Below are positions 19,054 through 29,418 of a DNA stretch of 64,000 bases, one piece after another. Made by a program: the position numbers and the translations under genes. This DNA comes from Stutzerimonas decontaminans (GTDB taxonomy: Bacteria; Pseudomonadota; Gammaproteobacteria; Pseudomonadales; Pseudomonadaceae): the NCBI RefSeq assembly GCF_000661915.1, contig NZ_CP007509.1, positions 3,427,501 to 3,491,500 of the forward strand, read 5' to 3'. Every line of letters starts with the position of its first letter. The stretch's first letter is position 1. The notes under the pieces are model-generated. The model was not told where the DNA came from. It did no database searches and was given only the letters and a program-made list of their open reading frames with translations.

Positions 19054-20238
19054 TCACCGCTCGATCAGCGCAATGCGCTTGTTGTACCAGTTCATCAGCA
19101 GCGAGATGCTGATGCTGATGGCCAGATAGACACTCATGGTGATGGCCATGGTTTCGATGGCCTGCCCGGTCTGGTTGAGCACCGTACCGGCGAACAGCGA
19201 CACCATGTCCGGATAGCCGATCGCAGCCGCGAGGGACGAGTTCTTCGCCAGGTTCAGGTACTGGCTCGTCAGTGGCGGCACAATCACCCGCAGGGCCTGC
19301 GGAACGATCACCAGGCGTAGCAACTGTCCCGGACGCAAGCCAAGGGATGCGGCGGCCTCGGTCTGGCCGTGACTGACCGACTGGATGCCCGAGCGCACGG
19401 TCTCGCCGATAAACGCCGCGGTATATACCGACAGCGCCACCACGATCGAAACCAGCTCGGGGATCACCACCCAGCCTCCGCGAATGTTGAAGCGCTGCAA
19501 CTCCGGCACTTCCCAGGTGAAAGGTGCGCCTGCAATGAAAGTCACCAGCCAGGGAATGACGAGAAACAGCCCGAGGCTGGTCCAAAACACCGGAAACATC
19601 CGCCCGGTCGCATGTCGCCGGGCGCGCGCCCAGCGGTTGAGCAGCACCACCGCAACCAGCGCGACGAGCAGCGCCAGCCAAAACGACCAGAAACCATCGG
19701 CAGCGCTGGGTGCCGGCATCTGCACGCCGCGGTTGTTGACGAATACCACGTCCCACAGACTCAGGCTGTTGCGCGGCCCTGGCAGCGGGCTGATGACTGC
19801 AAAGTAGACGAAAAAGATCAGCAGCAACGGCGGGATATTGCGGAATATCTCGATATAGAGTGTCGCCAGCTGACGGATCAGCCAGTTGCTGGAGAGCCGG
19901 CCTACGCCAAGGATGAAGCCCATGATGGTGGCCAGAACAATCCCGATCACGCTGACCAGCAGGGTATTGAGCAGACCGACCCAGAAAACGCGCCCGTAGC
20001 TGTCGCTTTCGCTGTAGTCGATCAGGTGTTGGGAAATGCCGAAGCCGGCGGCGTTGTTGAGAAAGCCGAATCCGGACGTGATGCCACGATGGGCAAGGTT
20101 GTTCTGGGTGTTATGAAACAGGTACCAGCCGAACGCCACCACTGCCAACACTGCAATCACCTGGAAGACCCAGGCGCGTACTCGTGGATCGGTCAGCAGC
20201 GAACGTCGGGGCGCAGTGCCTCTGGCGATCGAACGCAT
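19054..20238 (-). CDS. aapQ: General L-amino acid ABC transporter permease AapQ
   Basis: A 394-residue permease, partner of AapM. The N-terminal region has one helix (about 27-45) and an extended insertion before the core; the EAA loop reads EAAASLGLRPGQLLRLVIVP. First permease gene after the binding-protein gene; the 87-nt gap to aapJ contains two hairpins that probably lower permease expression relative to the binding protein. Confidence 0.94.
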   Translation of the reverse strand: MRSIARGTAPRRSLLTDPRVRAWVFQVIAVLAVVAFGWYLFHNTQNNLAHRGITSGFGFLNNAAGFGISQHLIDYSESDSYGRVFWVGLLNTLLVSVIGIVLATIMGFILGVGRLSSNWLIRQLATLYIEIFRNIPPLLLIFFVYFAVISPLPGPRNSLSLWDVVFVNNRGVQMPAPSAADGFWSFWLALLVALVAVVLLNRWARARRHATGRMFPVFWTSLGLFLVIPWLVTFIAGAPFTWEVPELQRFNIRGGWVVIPELVSIVVALSVYTAAFIGETVRSGIQSVSHGQTEAAASLGLRPGQLLRLVIVPQALRVIVPPLTSQYLNLAKNSSLAAAIGYPDMVSLFAGTVLNQTGQAIETMAITMSVYLAISISISLLMNWYNKRIALIER

Positions 20239-20256
20239 CGAAAATCCTCATGCCGC

Positions 20257-20316
20257 ACGGCCGACCCTCGCGGATCGGCCGTACTCATCCATGAAACGAG
20301 CCGGCACGAGGCCGGC
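20257..20316 (-). promoter_or_regulatory. Tandem hairpins in the aapJ-aapQ gap
   Basis: Two stems: ACGGCCGA (20257-20264) with TCGGCCGT (20275-20282), and GCCGGC (20300-20305) with GCCGGC (20311-20316). Hairpins between a binding-protein gene and its permease genes commonly stabilise the upstream mRNA and reduce read-through, giving excess binding protein. There is no T-run, so it is not a full terminator. Confidence 0.65.
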
Positions 20317-20325
20317 CACGGAGGC

Positions 20326-21354
20326 TCAACGCACCGGCGGCGCGTACTGCAATCCACCTTTGTTCCACAGGGCGTTGAGGCCACGCTCGATCTTCAGCTC
20401 GCTGCCAGCGCCGACGTTGCGATCGAAGATCTCACCATAGTTGCCCACCTGCTTGACGATCTGCACCGCCCAATCCTTCGGCAGCCTAAGATCCTTGCCG
20501 TACTCTCCTTCGGCACCCAGCAGGCGTGCTACGTCAGGGTTCTTGGTGCTCTTCGCCATTTCCTCGACGTTGGCCGAGGTCACGCCGAGCTCTTCGGCAT
20601 TGAGCATGGCGAACAGCGTCCAGCGCACAATATCGAACCACTCCTCGTCACCCTGGCGAACGGCCGGGCCGAGTGGTTCCTTGGAGATCACCTCCGGCAG
20701 CACGACATAATGTTCTGGATCCGCAAGCTTGATGCGTTGCGCATAGAGCTGGGACTGGTCGGAGGTCAGTACATCGCAGCGCCCAGATTCCAGCGACTTG
20801 GCGCTTTCATCGGAGGTGTCGTAGGTGATTGGGGTGTACTTGTGCCCGTTGGCGCGGAAATAGTCGGACAGGTTCAGCTCGGTGGTGGTGCCGGCCTGGA
20901 TGCACACCGTGGCGCCGTCCAGCTCCTTGGCCGAGGAAACGCCAAGCTCCTTGTTCACCAGAAAGCCCTGGCCGTCGTAATAGGTCACGCCGGTGAAGTT
21001 CAGCCCCATGGCTGCATCACGCGAGCTGGTCCAGGTGGTGTTACGCGACAGAACATCCACTTCGCCAGATTGCAGGGCGGTAAAGCGCTCCTTGGCGGTC
21101 AACGGGCTGTATTTGACCTTGCTGGCGTCACCGAACACGGCCGCGGCCACCGCGCGACAGACATCCACGTCGATCCCCAGGTATTGCCCCTTTGCATCGG
21201 CGTAGGAAAAGCCCGGAAGGCCATCGCTGATGCCGCACTGCACGAATCCTTTCTTCTGTACTGCATCAAGGGTCGCCCCCGCCTGCGCAAGCCCGCTGAT
21301 GCCCAGCAGTGACGCAGCACCCAGCACAGCCAGTGTGGATTTCACCCTAATCAT
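20326..21354 (-). CDS. aapJ: Periplasmic general L-amino acid-binding protein AapJ
   Basis: A 342-residue solute-binding protein (SBP_bac_3 family). Residues 1-25 are a signal peptide ending in AQA. Conserved features include KGFVQCGISDGLPGFSYAD, the DVDVCRAVAAAVFGD hinge and YYDGQGFLVNK. It captures L-amino acids for AapQMP. ATG at 21354 has GGAGG 5 nt upstream. First gene of the operon; the promoter should lie in 21355-21480. Confidence 0.95.
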   Translation of the reverse strand: MIRVKSTLAVLGAASLLGISGLAQAGATLDAVQKKGFVQCGISDGLPGFSYADAKGQYLGIDVDVCRAVAAAVFGDASKVKYSPLTAKERFTALQSGEVDVLSRNTTWTSSRDAAMGLNFTGVTYYDGQGFLVNKELGVSSAKELDGATVCIQAGTTTELNLSDYFRANGHKYTPITYDTSDESAKSLESGRCDVLTSDQSQLYAQRIKLADPEHYVVLPEVISKEPLGPAVRQGDEEWFDIVRWTLFAMLNAEELGVTSANVEEMAKSTKNPDVARLLGAEGEYGKDLRLPKDWAVQIVKQVGNYGEIFDRNVGAGSELKIERGLNALWNKGGLQYAPPVR

Positions 21355-22354
<1,000 letters not shown>

Positions 22355-22895
22355 CCGGAGCGCCCCGCGCAGTCAAGACCTAGTCTTGCAGGAATAACGA
22401 CAACGCTTGTCTGCGTAAGGCAGGGAGCGGACCTAGCGTTGCCTGACCAGGCCAGCGGAAGGGCCGTAATGAACAATGCGCGAGGGAGCAGACTCGCTCG
22501 GTCGGTCGGTCGGTCGGTCGGTCGGACGCCACCATGAAGCGAAAAAGGCCTGCGCGCCCGGACTGAAATAGCTACACCCAGCCGCTGTTAAACGACGTGG
22601 AACGAAGCGAGCTCAGGTTGCGGCTGGAGAGACTCGAAACCTGCGACTCAGTCGGAGAGAAAACCATCTCTCTCGCCGCATACGCTGAACCGCCGCTATA
22701 TATGCTTGTGCGTGCCCGGCTAAGCCTTCAACGGGCGCCACGGGGTAACCTACCTTGCGCGCCGTTGCAGCCAAGGCAAGGGTGAAACCTTGCCTGCGGC
22801 TGAAAGCTCGCCCGCGGAAGCGCGAAGCTTCGCCACATCTGCGTCTTGCATTACACTGGCGCGCGACACTTTCCCAATTCGAAGACGAGAAGACC
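22355..22895. other. Long non-coding stretch upstream of rhlB
   Basis: 541 nt without a supported gene. It contains six tandem CGGT units (separate entry) inside a possible 22-codon reading frame (22469-22537) that has GGAAGGG 8 nt upstream. The part next to rhlB probably holds its promoter and a long leader. Long leaders are common for RNA helicase genes that are regulated at mRNA level. Confidence 0.5.
22499..22522 (+). repeat. Tetranucleotide repeat (CGGT)x6
   Basis: Six perfect CGGT copies followed by CGGA. Tetranucleotide tracts of this kind can gain or lose units by slipped-strand mispairing. The tract lies within a short possible reading frame and about 375 nt upstream of the rhlB start. 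Confidence 0.9.
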
Positions 22896-24329
22896 GTGCT
22901 CAAAGCACTCAAGAAAATCTTTGGCAAGGCCCCGGATGAGCGGGCCGGCACAGCCGACAGCGGTCCCGCTGCGGTCAACGAGGGGCCACAACCCAGTGCC
23001 CCCGTAGAGCAGCAAGCCCCCACACCCGAGACTCCATCCAAGCCACAGTCCGCTGAGCGCTCCGAGAAACCCCGGCGCCCGCGTAACACCAAGCCGGCCA
23101 AACCTGCAGCGCCTGCCTGGAAGCTGGAAGACTTCGCGGTAGAGCCGGCCGAAGGCAAGACCCGCTTCCATGACTTCAAGCTCGCCCCAGAGCTGATGCA
23201 CGCGATTCATGATCTGGGCTTCCCTTACTGCACACCGATCCAGGCGCAGGTGCTGGGTTACACCCTTGCTGGCCGAGATGCCATTGGCCGCGCACAGACT
23301 GGCACCGGCAAGACTGCAGCCTTCCTTATCTCCACCATCACGCAGCTGCTCGATACGCCACCGCCGCGCGATCGCTACATGGGCGAGCCGCGCGCGCTGA
23401 TCATTGCGCCCACCCGTGAGCTCGTGGTGCAGATCGCCAATGACGCACTGGATCTGACCAAGTACACCAACCTGAACGTGATGAGCTTCGTCGGCGGTAT
23501 GGACTTCGACAAACAGCTCAAGCAACTGGAATCGCGGTACTGCGACATTCTGGTTGCCACCCCTGGTCGCCTGCTGGACTTCAACCAGCGCGGCGAGGTG
23601 CATCTCGACATGGTCGAGGTGATGGTGCTGGACGAGGCCGACCGTATGCTCGATATGGGCTTCATCCCACAGGTTCGCCAGATCATCCGGCAGACGCCTC
23701 CCAAGAGCGAGCGCCAGACCCTGCTGTTCTCTGCCACCTTCACCGACGATGTAATGAACCTGGCGCAGCAGTGGACGACCAACCCCGCCGTGGTCGAGAT
23801 CGAGCCGGAAAACGTGGCCAGCGACACCGTCGAACAGCACGTCTTTGCCGTGGCCGGCAGTGACAAGTACAAGCTGCTGTACAACCTGATCACCCAGAAC
23901 GACTGGACCCGGGTGATGGTCTTCGCCAATCGCAAGGATGAAGTGCGGCGTATCGAAGAGCGCCTGACCCGGGATGGCATCAGTGCCGCCCAGATGTCCG
24001 GCGACGTGCCGCAGCACAAGCGTATTCGCACGCTGGAAGGCTTCCGCGAAGGCAAGATTCGCGTACTGGTGGCAACCGACGTCGCCGGCCGTGGCATCCA
24101 TGTCGACGGCATCAGCCACGTGATCAACTTCACCCTCCCGGAAGACCCTGACGACTATGTTCACCGCATCGGTCGTACCGGCCGTGCCGGCAGCAGCGGC
24201 ACATCGATCAGCTTCGCCGGCGAGGACGATGCGTTCGCACTGCCTCCCATCGAGGCGCTGATCGGTCGCAAGATCCAGTGCGAAATGCCGCCCGCGGAAC
24301 TGCTTGCGCCAGTACCTCACTCACGCTGA
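22896..24329 (+). CDS. rhlB: DEAD-box ATP-dependent RNA helicase RhlB
   Basis: A 477-residue RNA helicase. A low-complexity N-terminal extension of about 85 residues, rich in Pro, Glu and Lys, precedes the core with AQTGTGKT (motif I), PTREL (Ia), TPGR (Ib), DEAD in VLDEADRML (II), SAT (III) and [10 protein letters not shown] (VI). RhlB unwinds structured RNA for RNase E-type degradosomes. The chosen start is GTG at 22896, giving the conserved [11 protein letters not shown]-terminus; an in-frame ATG at 22755 adds a segment with no family match. Confidence 0.92.
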   Translation: MLKALKKIFGKAPDERAGTADSGPAAVNEGPQPSAPVEQQAPTPETPSKPQSAERSEKPRRPRNTKPAKPAAPAWKLEDFAVEPAEGKTRFHDFKLAPELMHAIHDLGFPYCTPIQAQVLGYTLAGRDAIGRAQTGTGKTAAFLISTITQLLDTPPPRDRYMGEPRALIIAPTRELVVQIANDALDLTKYTNLNVMSFVGGMDFDKQLKQLESRYCDILVATPGRLLDFNQRGEVHLDMVEVMVLDEADRMLDMGFIPQVRQIIRQTPPKSERQTLLFSATFTDDVMNLAQQWTTNPAVVEIEPENVASDTVEQHVFAVAGSDKYKLLYNLITQNDWTRVMVFANRKDEVRRIEERLTRDGISAAQMSGDVPQHKRIRTLEGFREGKIRVLVATDVAGRGIHVDGISHVINFTLPEDPDDYVHRIGRTGRAGSSGTSISFAGEDDAFALPPIEALIGRKIQCEMPPAELLAPVPHSR

Positions 24330-24447
24330 GCCTATCGGACGCGGCGTTCGCCGCGTCCCTGCCTTACCTGTCAATGATCTGTATCAGGCCTTCACGCCCC
24401 TGAAGCGGCTAAAGTCATAGCTAGATTCCGAACGCAAGGAGACACCG

Positions 24448-24612
24448 ATGGAAAGCTTTCACTGGCTTCTGACGCTTATCGTCATCGGGTTCATCCTGCT
24501 CTGCGTGGGTTACAACTACCGCGATCGCGATTGGGGCGTAGGGCTGCTCAGCCTGGGCGTGCTGACCATGTTCTCGACGCTGGCCTTCAAGATGTACATC
24601 ACCTTCTACTGA
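24448..24612 (+). CDS. 54-residue membrane protein (hypothetical)
   Basis: A short gene with a perfect AAGGAG ribosome-binding site 6 nt before its ATG. The product begins MESFHWLLTLIVIGFILLCV and has two hydrophobic segments (about 6-21 and 31-47) separated by a charged YNYRDRDWG loop, so it should be a small inner-membrane hairpin protein. The function is unknown. It converges with moaE, only 4 nt away. Support comes from the ribosome-binding site and the clean two-helix topology. Confidence 0.75.
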   Translation: MESFHWLLTLIVIGFILLCVGYNYRDRDWGVGLLSLGVLTMFSTLAFKMYITFY

Positions 24613-24616
24613 AAGC

Positions 24617-25075
24617 TCAGCCTTTCTCGCCCCAACGCTCGGCAGCTACCTGATCACTGGAACGGCCCTCGACCCACCGCGGACCGGACGGCGTGGTTTC
24701 CTTCTTCCAGAATGGCGCCCGCGTCTTCAGATAATCCATTACGAAACGACAGGCATCGAAGGCGGCTTCACGATGCGCGCTCGCCACGCCGACGAACACG
24801 ATGGGTTCACCAGGCTCCAGCACACCAACGCGATGCAGCACATCCAGCCGCAGCAGCGGCCAGCGCTGCTCGGCTTCGATGATGATCTCTTCCAGCGCCT
24901 TTTCAGTCATTCCCGGCGCATGTTCCAGAAACATCCCGGCGACATCATGACCGTCATTGAAATCCCTTACGTATCCGACGAACCCAGCTACCGCACCAAT
25001 CCCAAGATTGGCCGCATGCAGCGCATTGAGTTCGGCACCGGGATCGAACGCTGCCGTCTGTACACGTACCGCCAT
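24617..25075 (-). CDS. moaE: Molybdopterin synthase catalytic subunit MoaE
   Basis: A 152-residue large subunit of molybdopterin synthase, which with thiocarboxylated MoaD inserts two sulfurs into cPMP. The catalytic region ASAHREAAFDACRFVMDYLK and the KTRAPFWKKE lysines are present. It starts 2 nt after moaD. Third gene of moaCDE. Confidence 0.95.
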   Translation of the reverse strand: MAVRVQTAAFDPGAELNALHAANLGIGAVAGFVGYVRDFNDGHDVAGMFLEHAPGMTEKALEEIIIEAEQRWPLLRLDVLHRVGVLEPGEPIVFVGVASAHREAAFDACRFVMDYLKTRAPFWKKETTPSGPRWVEGRSSDQVAAERWGEKG

Positions 25076-25077
25076 GC

Positions 25078-25326
25078 TCAGCCTCCGGTCACTGTGGGAA
25101 AGAAAGCCAGTTCGTCGCCCTCGGCGACAGGCTCATCGAGGCCACAGAGTTCCTGATTACGGGCGCACATCAAGTTCTGCTCGGCAAGCACCTCCCAGAC
25201 ACCGCCTCGCGCAAGCAGACGCTGGCGCACATCGTCCACGCTGACAAGTGAGGCATCCCATTGCAGGCTCTCACCATCTGAGTCGAGGGTTTCACGATAA
25301 CGGGCAAAGAATTGGATGGTAATCAT
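25078..25326 (-). CDS. moaD: Molybdopterin synthase sulfur carrier subunit MoaD
   Basis: An 82-residue ubiquitin-fold sulfur carrier ending in the required Gly-Gly (TVTGG), whose C-terminus is adenylated by MoeB and thiocarboxylated. Start at ATG 25326 ([12 protein letters not shown]), which overlaps the moaC stop by an ATGA junction. An in-frame upstream extension of 30 residues is rejected. Confidence 0.95.
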   Translation of the reverse strand: MITIQFFARYRETLDSDGESLQWDASLVSVDDVRQRLLARGGVWEVLAEQNLMCARNQELCGLDEPVAEGDELAFFPTVTGG

Positions 25327-25793
25327 GCCTGCACCTGCCAGTGACCGCTTTTGCCACCCAGTTTTTCCAGCAGACGCACGCCTTCGATGACCATGCCGCG
25401 ATCCACCGCCTTGCACATGTCGTAGATCGTCAGCGCGGCGACGCTGGCAGCGGTCAACGCCTCCATTTCGACGCCGGTCTGCCCGGCCAGCTTGCAGGTG
25501 GCGCGAATCAGTACGCTGTCTTCACCATCAGCCGCCAGCTCGACCTTGATGCTGGTGAGCAGCAGCGGATGACACAGGGGAATCAGCTCGTAGGTCTTCT
25601 TCGCCGCCTGTATGCCAGCGATACGTGCGACCGCAAAGACGTCGCCCTTGGGATGGCCGCCCTGCTGGATCATCTGCAGGGTCTGCGGCAGCATGCGAAC
25701 GCGCGCCTCGGCTACCGCTTCACGGGCGGTGACGGCCTTGTCAGTCACATCGACCATGCTGGCCCGGCCTTGGGAATCGAGATGGGTGAGCAT
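25323..25793 (-). CDS. moaC: Cyclic pyranopterin monophosphate synthase MoaC
   Basis: A 156-residue enzyme forming cPMP from the MoaA product 3',8-cH2GTP in molybdenum cofactor synthesis. Typical motifs are [40 protein letters not shown] and [11 protein letters not shown]. First gene of moaCDE, with PIN-PhoH upstream on the same strand. Confidence 0.96.
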   Translation of the reverse strand: MLTHLDSQGRASMVDVTDKAVTAREAVAEARVRMLPQTLQMIQQGGHPKGDVFAVARIAGIQAAKKTYELIPLCHPLLLTSIKVELAADGEDSVLIRATCKLAGQTGVEMEALTAASVAALTIYDMCKAVDRGMVIEGVRLLEKLGGKSGHWQVQA

Positions 25794-25836
25794 CTGGCGC
25801 TCCTGATCGTAAAATCACGAGTCTACCCCAGCCGCC

Positions 25837-25879
25837 GGCGATGAACCCGCCCCCGTAAGAGGTACTACCGGGCATCGCC
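25837..25879 (-). repeat. Inverted repeat upstream of moaC
   Basis: GGCGATG (25837-25843) and CATCGCC (25873-25879) form a 7-bp stem with a 29-nt loop in the gap between the phoH stop and the moaC start. There is no T-run. It could be a leader element of moaCDE or part of the phoH 3' end; I do not see the conserved features of a Moco riboswitch. Confidence 0.4.
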
Positions 25880-25895
25880 TGGATGGTGTCGCCGC

Positions 25896-27284
25896 TTACA
25901 TGTGCGCTTCGGCGTATTCGGCCAATACCGAACGCGGCACCCCTTGCAGGGTGATGTGCACGCCGTGGGAGAAGTCCTTGAAACGCTCGGTCAGATAGGT
26001 AAGCCCCGAACTGGTTGCCGACAGATAAGGCGTATCGATCTGCGCCAGGTTGCCCAGACAGACCACCTTCGAGCCGTTACCCGCACGGGTGATGATGGTC
26101 TTCATCTGGTGTGGCGTGAGGTTCTGGCATTCATCGATCAGGATCAGACTCTGCTGGAAGCTGCGCCCGCGAATGTAGTTCAGCGATTTGAACTGCAACG
26201 GCACCTTCTGCAGGATGTAATCGATACTGCCGTGGGTGTTCTCGTCCTCCATGTGTAGCGCTTCGAGGTTATCGGTGATTGCGCCCAGCCAGGGCTCCAT
26301 TTTCTCCGCCTCGGTACCAGGCAGGAAGCCGATATCTTCGTCCAATCCCTGCACACTGCGGGTGGCGATGATGCGCCGATAGCGCTTGCTGACCACGGTC
26401 TGCTCAATGGCAGCAGCCAGGGCGAGAATGGTCTTGCCCGAACCGGCTGCGCCGGACAGGTTGACCAGATGAATGTCCGGGTCGAGCAAGGCGAACAGCG
26501 CCAACGCCTGGTGAATATCCCTCGGTCTCAGCCCCCAGGCTTCCTGATGCAGCAGCGGCTCCTGATGCAGATCGAGCAGCAGCAGTTCGTCAGCCTTTAT
26601 GCCCTTGATCCAGCCAACGAAACCCTGTTCGTCGATGATGAACTCGTTGATATGCACGGCCGGCAGGTTGTCGGTCAGCTGTACACGGTGCCAAGTGCGC
26701 CCATGGCCCTGATGGGTCTCGACCTTGCTTACGCGATCCCAGAAAGAGCCGGTAACGCTGTGATAGCCACGTGATAGTTGGCCTACATCGTCGACCAGCT
26801 GATCGGTATGGTAGTCCTCCGCTGCTACACCGCAGGCACGCGCCTTCAGACGCATGTTGATGTCCTTGGTCACCAGCACCACCGGCACCGCAGGCCGCTG
26901 CTTGCTGAGCCCAACCACCTGATTGATGATCTTGTTGTCGTTCAGATCTTCCGGCAATCCGTTGGACTCGCCGTGCTTGCTCATGAGGATCGACAGACTG
27001 CCGCATGGGCCGCTCTTGCCACGTTGAATGGGGACGCCCAGCTCGACCTCTTCCGGCGTGGCATCACCGAGCAACTTATCGATGAGACGGATGGCCTGAC
27101 GGCACTCAGCCGCCACGCTGTGTTTGCCGGTCTTGAGCTGGTCTAGCTCCTCCAGCACGGTCATGGGAATCGCGACCTGGTGTTCTTGGAAGTTCAGCAA
27201 GGCGTTGGGATCGTGGATCAGTACATTCGTGTCGAGGACGTAGAGCGTGGGCTGGGTCGCGCGAGGTCTGCCGTAGTCATCCAT
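25896..27284 (-). CDS. PIN domain-PhoH ATPase fusion (PhoH2-like)
   Basis: A 462-residue fusion. The N-terminal PIN domain (about 15-140) starts YVLDTNVLIHDP with acidic nuclease residues; the C-terminal PhoH AAA-like ATPase (about 240-460) has Walker A GAAGSGKT and a DECQN Walker B. PhoH2 proteins are RNA helicase/ribonucleases in other bacteria; that activity is inferred here. The ATG at 27284 has AGAAGG 8 nt upstream; an in-frame GTG three codons earlier would overlap that site. Confidence 0.88.
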   Translation of the reverse strand: MDDYGRPRATQPTLYVLDTNVLIHDPNALLNFQEHQVAIPMTVLEELDQLKTGKHSVAAECRQAIRLIDKLLGDATPEEVELGVPIQRGKSGPCGSLSILMSKHGESNGLPEDLNDNKIINQVVGLSKQRPAVPVVLVTKDINMRLKARACGVAAEDYHTDQLVDDVGQLSRGYHSVTGSFWDRVSKVETHQGHGRTWHRVQLTDNLPAVHINEFIIDEQGFVGWIKGIKADELLLLDLHQEPLLHQEAWGLRPRDIHQALALFALLDPDIHLVNLSGAAGSGKTILALAAAIEQTVVSKRYRRIIATRSVQGLDEDIGFLPGTEAEKMEPWLGAITDNLEALHMEDENTHGSIDYILQKVPLQFKSLNYIRGRSFQQSLILIDECQNLTPHQMKTIITRAGNGSKVVCLGNLAQIDTPYLSATSSGLTYLTERFKDFSHGVHITLQGVPRSVLAEYAEAHM

Positions 27285-27547
27285 ACCGATCACCTTCTTC
27301 TGGGCCAGAAACGAAGAGCCGAAACCCTTCGCTGCAGAGTGACCGCCATGCGATTCAGGTGAGCGGACGAGGGCAACCAGGGGATTCGGGGCTGCCCAGG
27401 AGCCGCCACCTGTGTCGCAGGGTTCGGCGGTCTGAATTCGGTAATACCGTAAAAGTTATGACAGGCAAAAGTCTTTTCCGTTGAATGCGGCTTTTTTTCA
27501 CGAATCGACCAAACGGCCTTGGCTCGCATGTTTCCGGCGCGTTATTG

Positions 27548-28504
27548 TCAGCGATCAAGGTGTGCGCTTTCGTCGCAGCGATTCACTTCAGCAATGACAT
27601 GCACCAGCTGGGGGAATGCCTGCAACGCGGCCTTGTACTGGTCCGCCGTGTGCGCCTGATGGGTAACCACGCTCAGAATGCAGCTGTACTGCGCACGCCC
27701 TACTCGCCACAGATGCAGGTCGGTGACCTCAGTGTCCGGCACTTGTTGCAGCGCTTCCCGAACCCTGTTCACCAGTGGGTCATCCATCTCCCGATCAAGC
27801 AATGCCTTGCCCGTGTCGCGCAACAGGCCACGTGCCCAGACGAGAATGACCAGTGCACCGACGATACCCATCGCCGGGTCCAGCCAGCCCCAGCCAAAAA
27901 ACTTGCCACCCAGCAGCGCGATGATCGCAGCTACCGACGTCAGCGCATCGGTCAGCACATGAATGAAGGCTGCATGTCGATTCAGGTCCTTTCCACCGGA
28001 AGCGTGATCATGCGAATGGTCGTCCGCGAGCTCACCGTGATCGTGATCGTGCTGATCGCGCAGTAACCAGGCGGACAGCAGATTCACCAGCAAGCCAATC
28101 ACTGCGACCATCAATGCCGCGTCGAAACCGATTTCTGCGGGTGACCAGAATCGCGTCAGCGACTCGCCGATCATGAACAACGCCACCACGACCAGCAGCA
28201 ATGCGCTGGTGAAACCGGCCAGCACCTCGATCTTCCAGGTTCCGAACGCGAATCGATGGTCCGCCGCATAGCGCCGCGCCAGAAGATATGCCAGTGCGGC
28301 CAGGCCAATGGCGACCATGTGCGAAGCCATATGCCAACCGTCTGCCAGCAAGGCCATGGAGTTGAACCAGTAACCGGCGGCAATCTCCGCCAGCATGGTC
28401 AATCCGGTCAGAATGACCACCGCCCACGTCTGGCGCTCGGAGGTTCGCTCCAGCGGACGGTAGTCGTGCGGCGGTTGCCACTGTGCGTGGTTGCAGTCAG
28501 ACAT
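27548..28504 (-). CDS. Cation diffusion facilitator (DmeF-like divalent metal efflux)
   Basis: A 318-residue CDF transporter exporting divalent metals by proton antiport. Six helices are expected, with metal-site residues in ALLADGWHMASH (TM2) and HVLTDALTS (TM5). Between TM4 and TM5 is a histidine-rich loop (DQHDHDHGELADDHSHDH), and the N-terminus CNHAQWQPPHDY carries further ligands, features of the DmeF (Co/Ni) type. Specificity is inferred. ATG at 28504 has AAGGAG 5 nt upstream. Divergent from yaaA. Confidence 0.88.
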   Translation of the reverse strand: MSDCNHAQWQPPHDYRPLERTSERQTWAVVILTGLTMLAEIAAGYWFNSMALLADGWHMASHMVAIGLAALAYLLARRYAADHRFAFGTWKIEVLAGFTSALLLVVVALFMIGESLTRFWSPAEIGFDAALMVAVIGLLVNLLSAWLLRDQHDHDHGELADDHSHDHASGGKDLNRHAAFIHVLTDALTSVAAIIALLGGKFFGWGWLDPAMGIVGALVILVWARGLLRDTGKALLDREMDDPLVNRVREALQQVPDTEVTDLHLWRVGRAQYSCILSVVTHQAHTADQYKAALQAFPQLVHVIAEVNRCDESAHLDR

Positions 28505-28638
28505 ACGAACTCCTTGGTTGACATTTCCTAGCTTGCGCCTTGCTACGTGGGGAAGGTCAACCATGGCTATGGCCCCCATAGCTGGAGCCACCACGCTCAT
28601 CCCCCTACAATCGCGCCCATCAGACAGGAGACCTGTAC

Positions 28639-29418
28639 ATGCTGATGGTGATTTCCCCAGCCAAAACGCTCGACTATGAAACACCCCCGATAACTGAACG
28701 ATTTACCGTGCCGCAATATCTGGAGCATTCGGAGCTGCTCATAGACCAGTTGCGCGATTACTCACCCGCGCAGATCAGCGAACTCATGCATCTTTCGGAC
28801 AAGCTTGCGGCCCTCAACGTCGCGCGCTACGGCAGCTGGTCGGCTGACTTCACACCTGAGAACGCCAAGCAGGCGCTGCTCGCCTTTAAAGGCGACGTCT
28901 ACACCGGGCTGAGCGTCGAGGATTTCACCGAGAGCGATCTGCTGTTCGCACAGCAGCACCTGCGTATGCTGTCCGGGTTATACGGCCTGCTGCGACCACT
29001 CGACCTGATGCAGCCTTACCGACTGGAGATGGGCACGAAGCTGGCCAATCCACGCGGCAAGGACCTGTACGCGTTCTGGGGCGAGCGCATCAGCAACTGG
29101 CTGAATGAGGCACTTGCGGAACAAGGGGATGACGTTCTCCTCAATCTGGCGTCGAATGAGTACTTCAGTGCCGTCAAGCGCAAGGCCTTGAATGCACGGG
29201 TCATCAATGTCGACTTCAAGGACATGAAAAACGGCCAGTACAAAATCATCTCGTTCTATGCGAAGAAGGCACGAGGCCTGATGGCCCGCTGGGTGATCAA
29301 GGAACGCATCGGCAATCCTGGCCAGCTTTCCGCCTTCGATTACGATGGCTATCGCTACAGCCCAGACGATTCGTCAGCGGACCACCTGGTTTTCCGCCGC
29401 GACCCTGCGCAGAGCTGA
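28639..29418 (+). CDS. yaaA: Peroxide stress protein YaaA
   Basis: A 259-residue DUF328 protein starting [17 protein letters not shown], the family signature. In E. coli YaaA lowers intracellular free iron and DNA damage during H2O2 stress, and it binds DNA. Other conserved stretches are [30 protein letters not shown] and [19 protein letters not shown] lies 6 nt upstream of the ATG. Confidence 0.95.
   Translation: MLMVISPAKTLDYETPPITERFTVPQYLEHSELLIDQLRDYSPAQISELMHLSDKLAALNVARYGSWSADFTPENAKQALLAFKGDVYTGLSVEDFTESDLLFAQQHLRMLSGLYGLLRPLDLMQPYRLEMGTKLANPRGKDLYAFWGERISNWLNEALAEQGDDVLLNLASNEYFSAVKRKALNARVINVDFKDMKNGQYKIISFYAKKARGLMARWVIKERIGNPGQLSAFDYDGYRYSPDDSSADHLVFRRDPAQS

Noticed and set aside
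19369..21312. Plus-strand frame of about 647 codons
   Set aside because: Runs antisense across aapQ and aapJ and has no recognised domain.
22499..22522. CGGT tract as a CRISPR or large repeat array
   Set aside because: Only a 4-nt simple repeat with no spacers; no CRISPR repeats were seen anywhere in the window.
22851..24320. Long minus-strand frame of about 490 codons
   Set aside because: Antisense to rhlB; composition is a mirror-frame artefact of GC-rich codon use.
25837..25879. Moco riboswitch upstream of moaC
   Set aside because: Only one simple stem is visible; the multi-stem Moco RNA architecture was not recognised and these riboswitches usually precede moaA.
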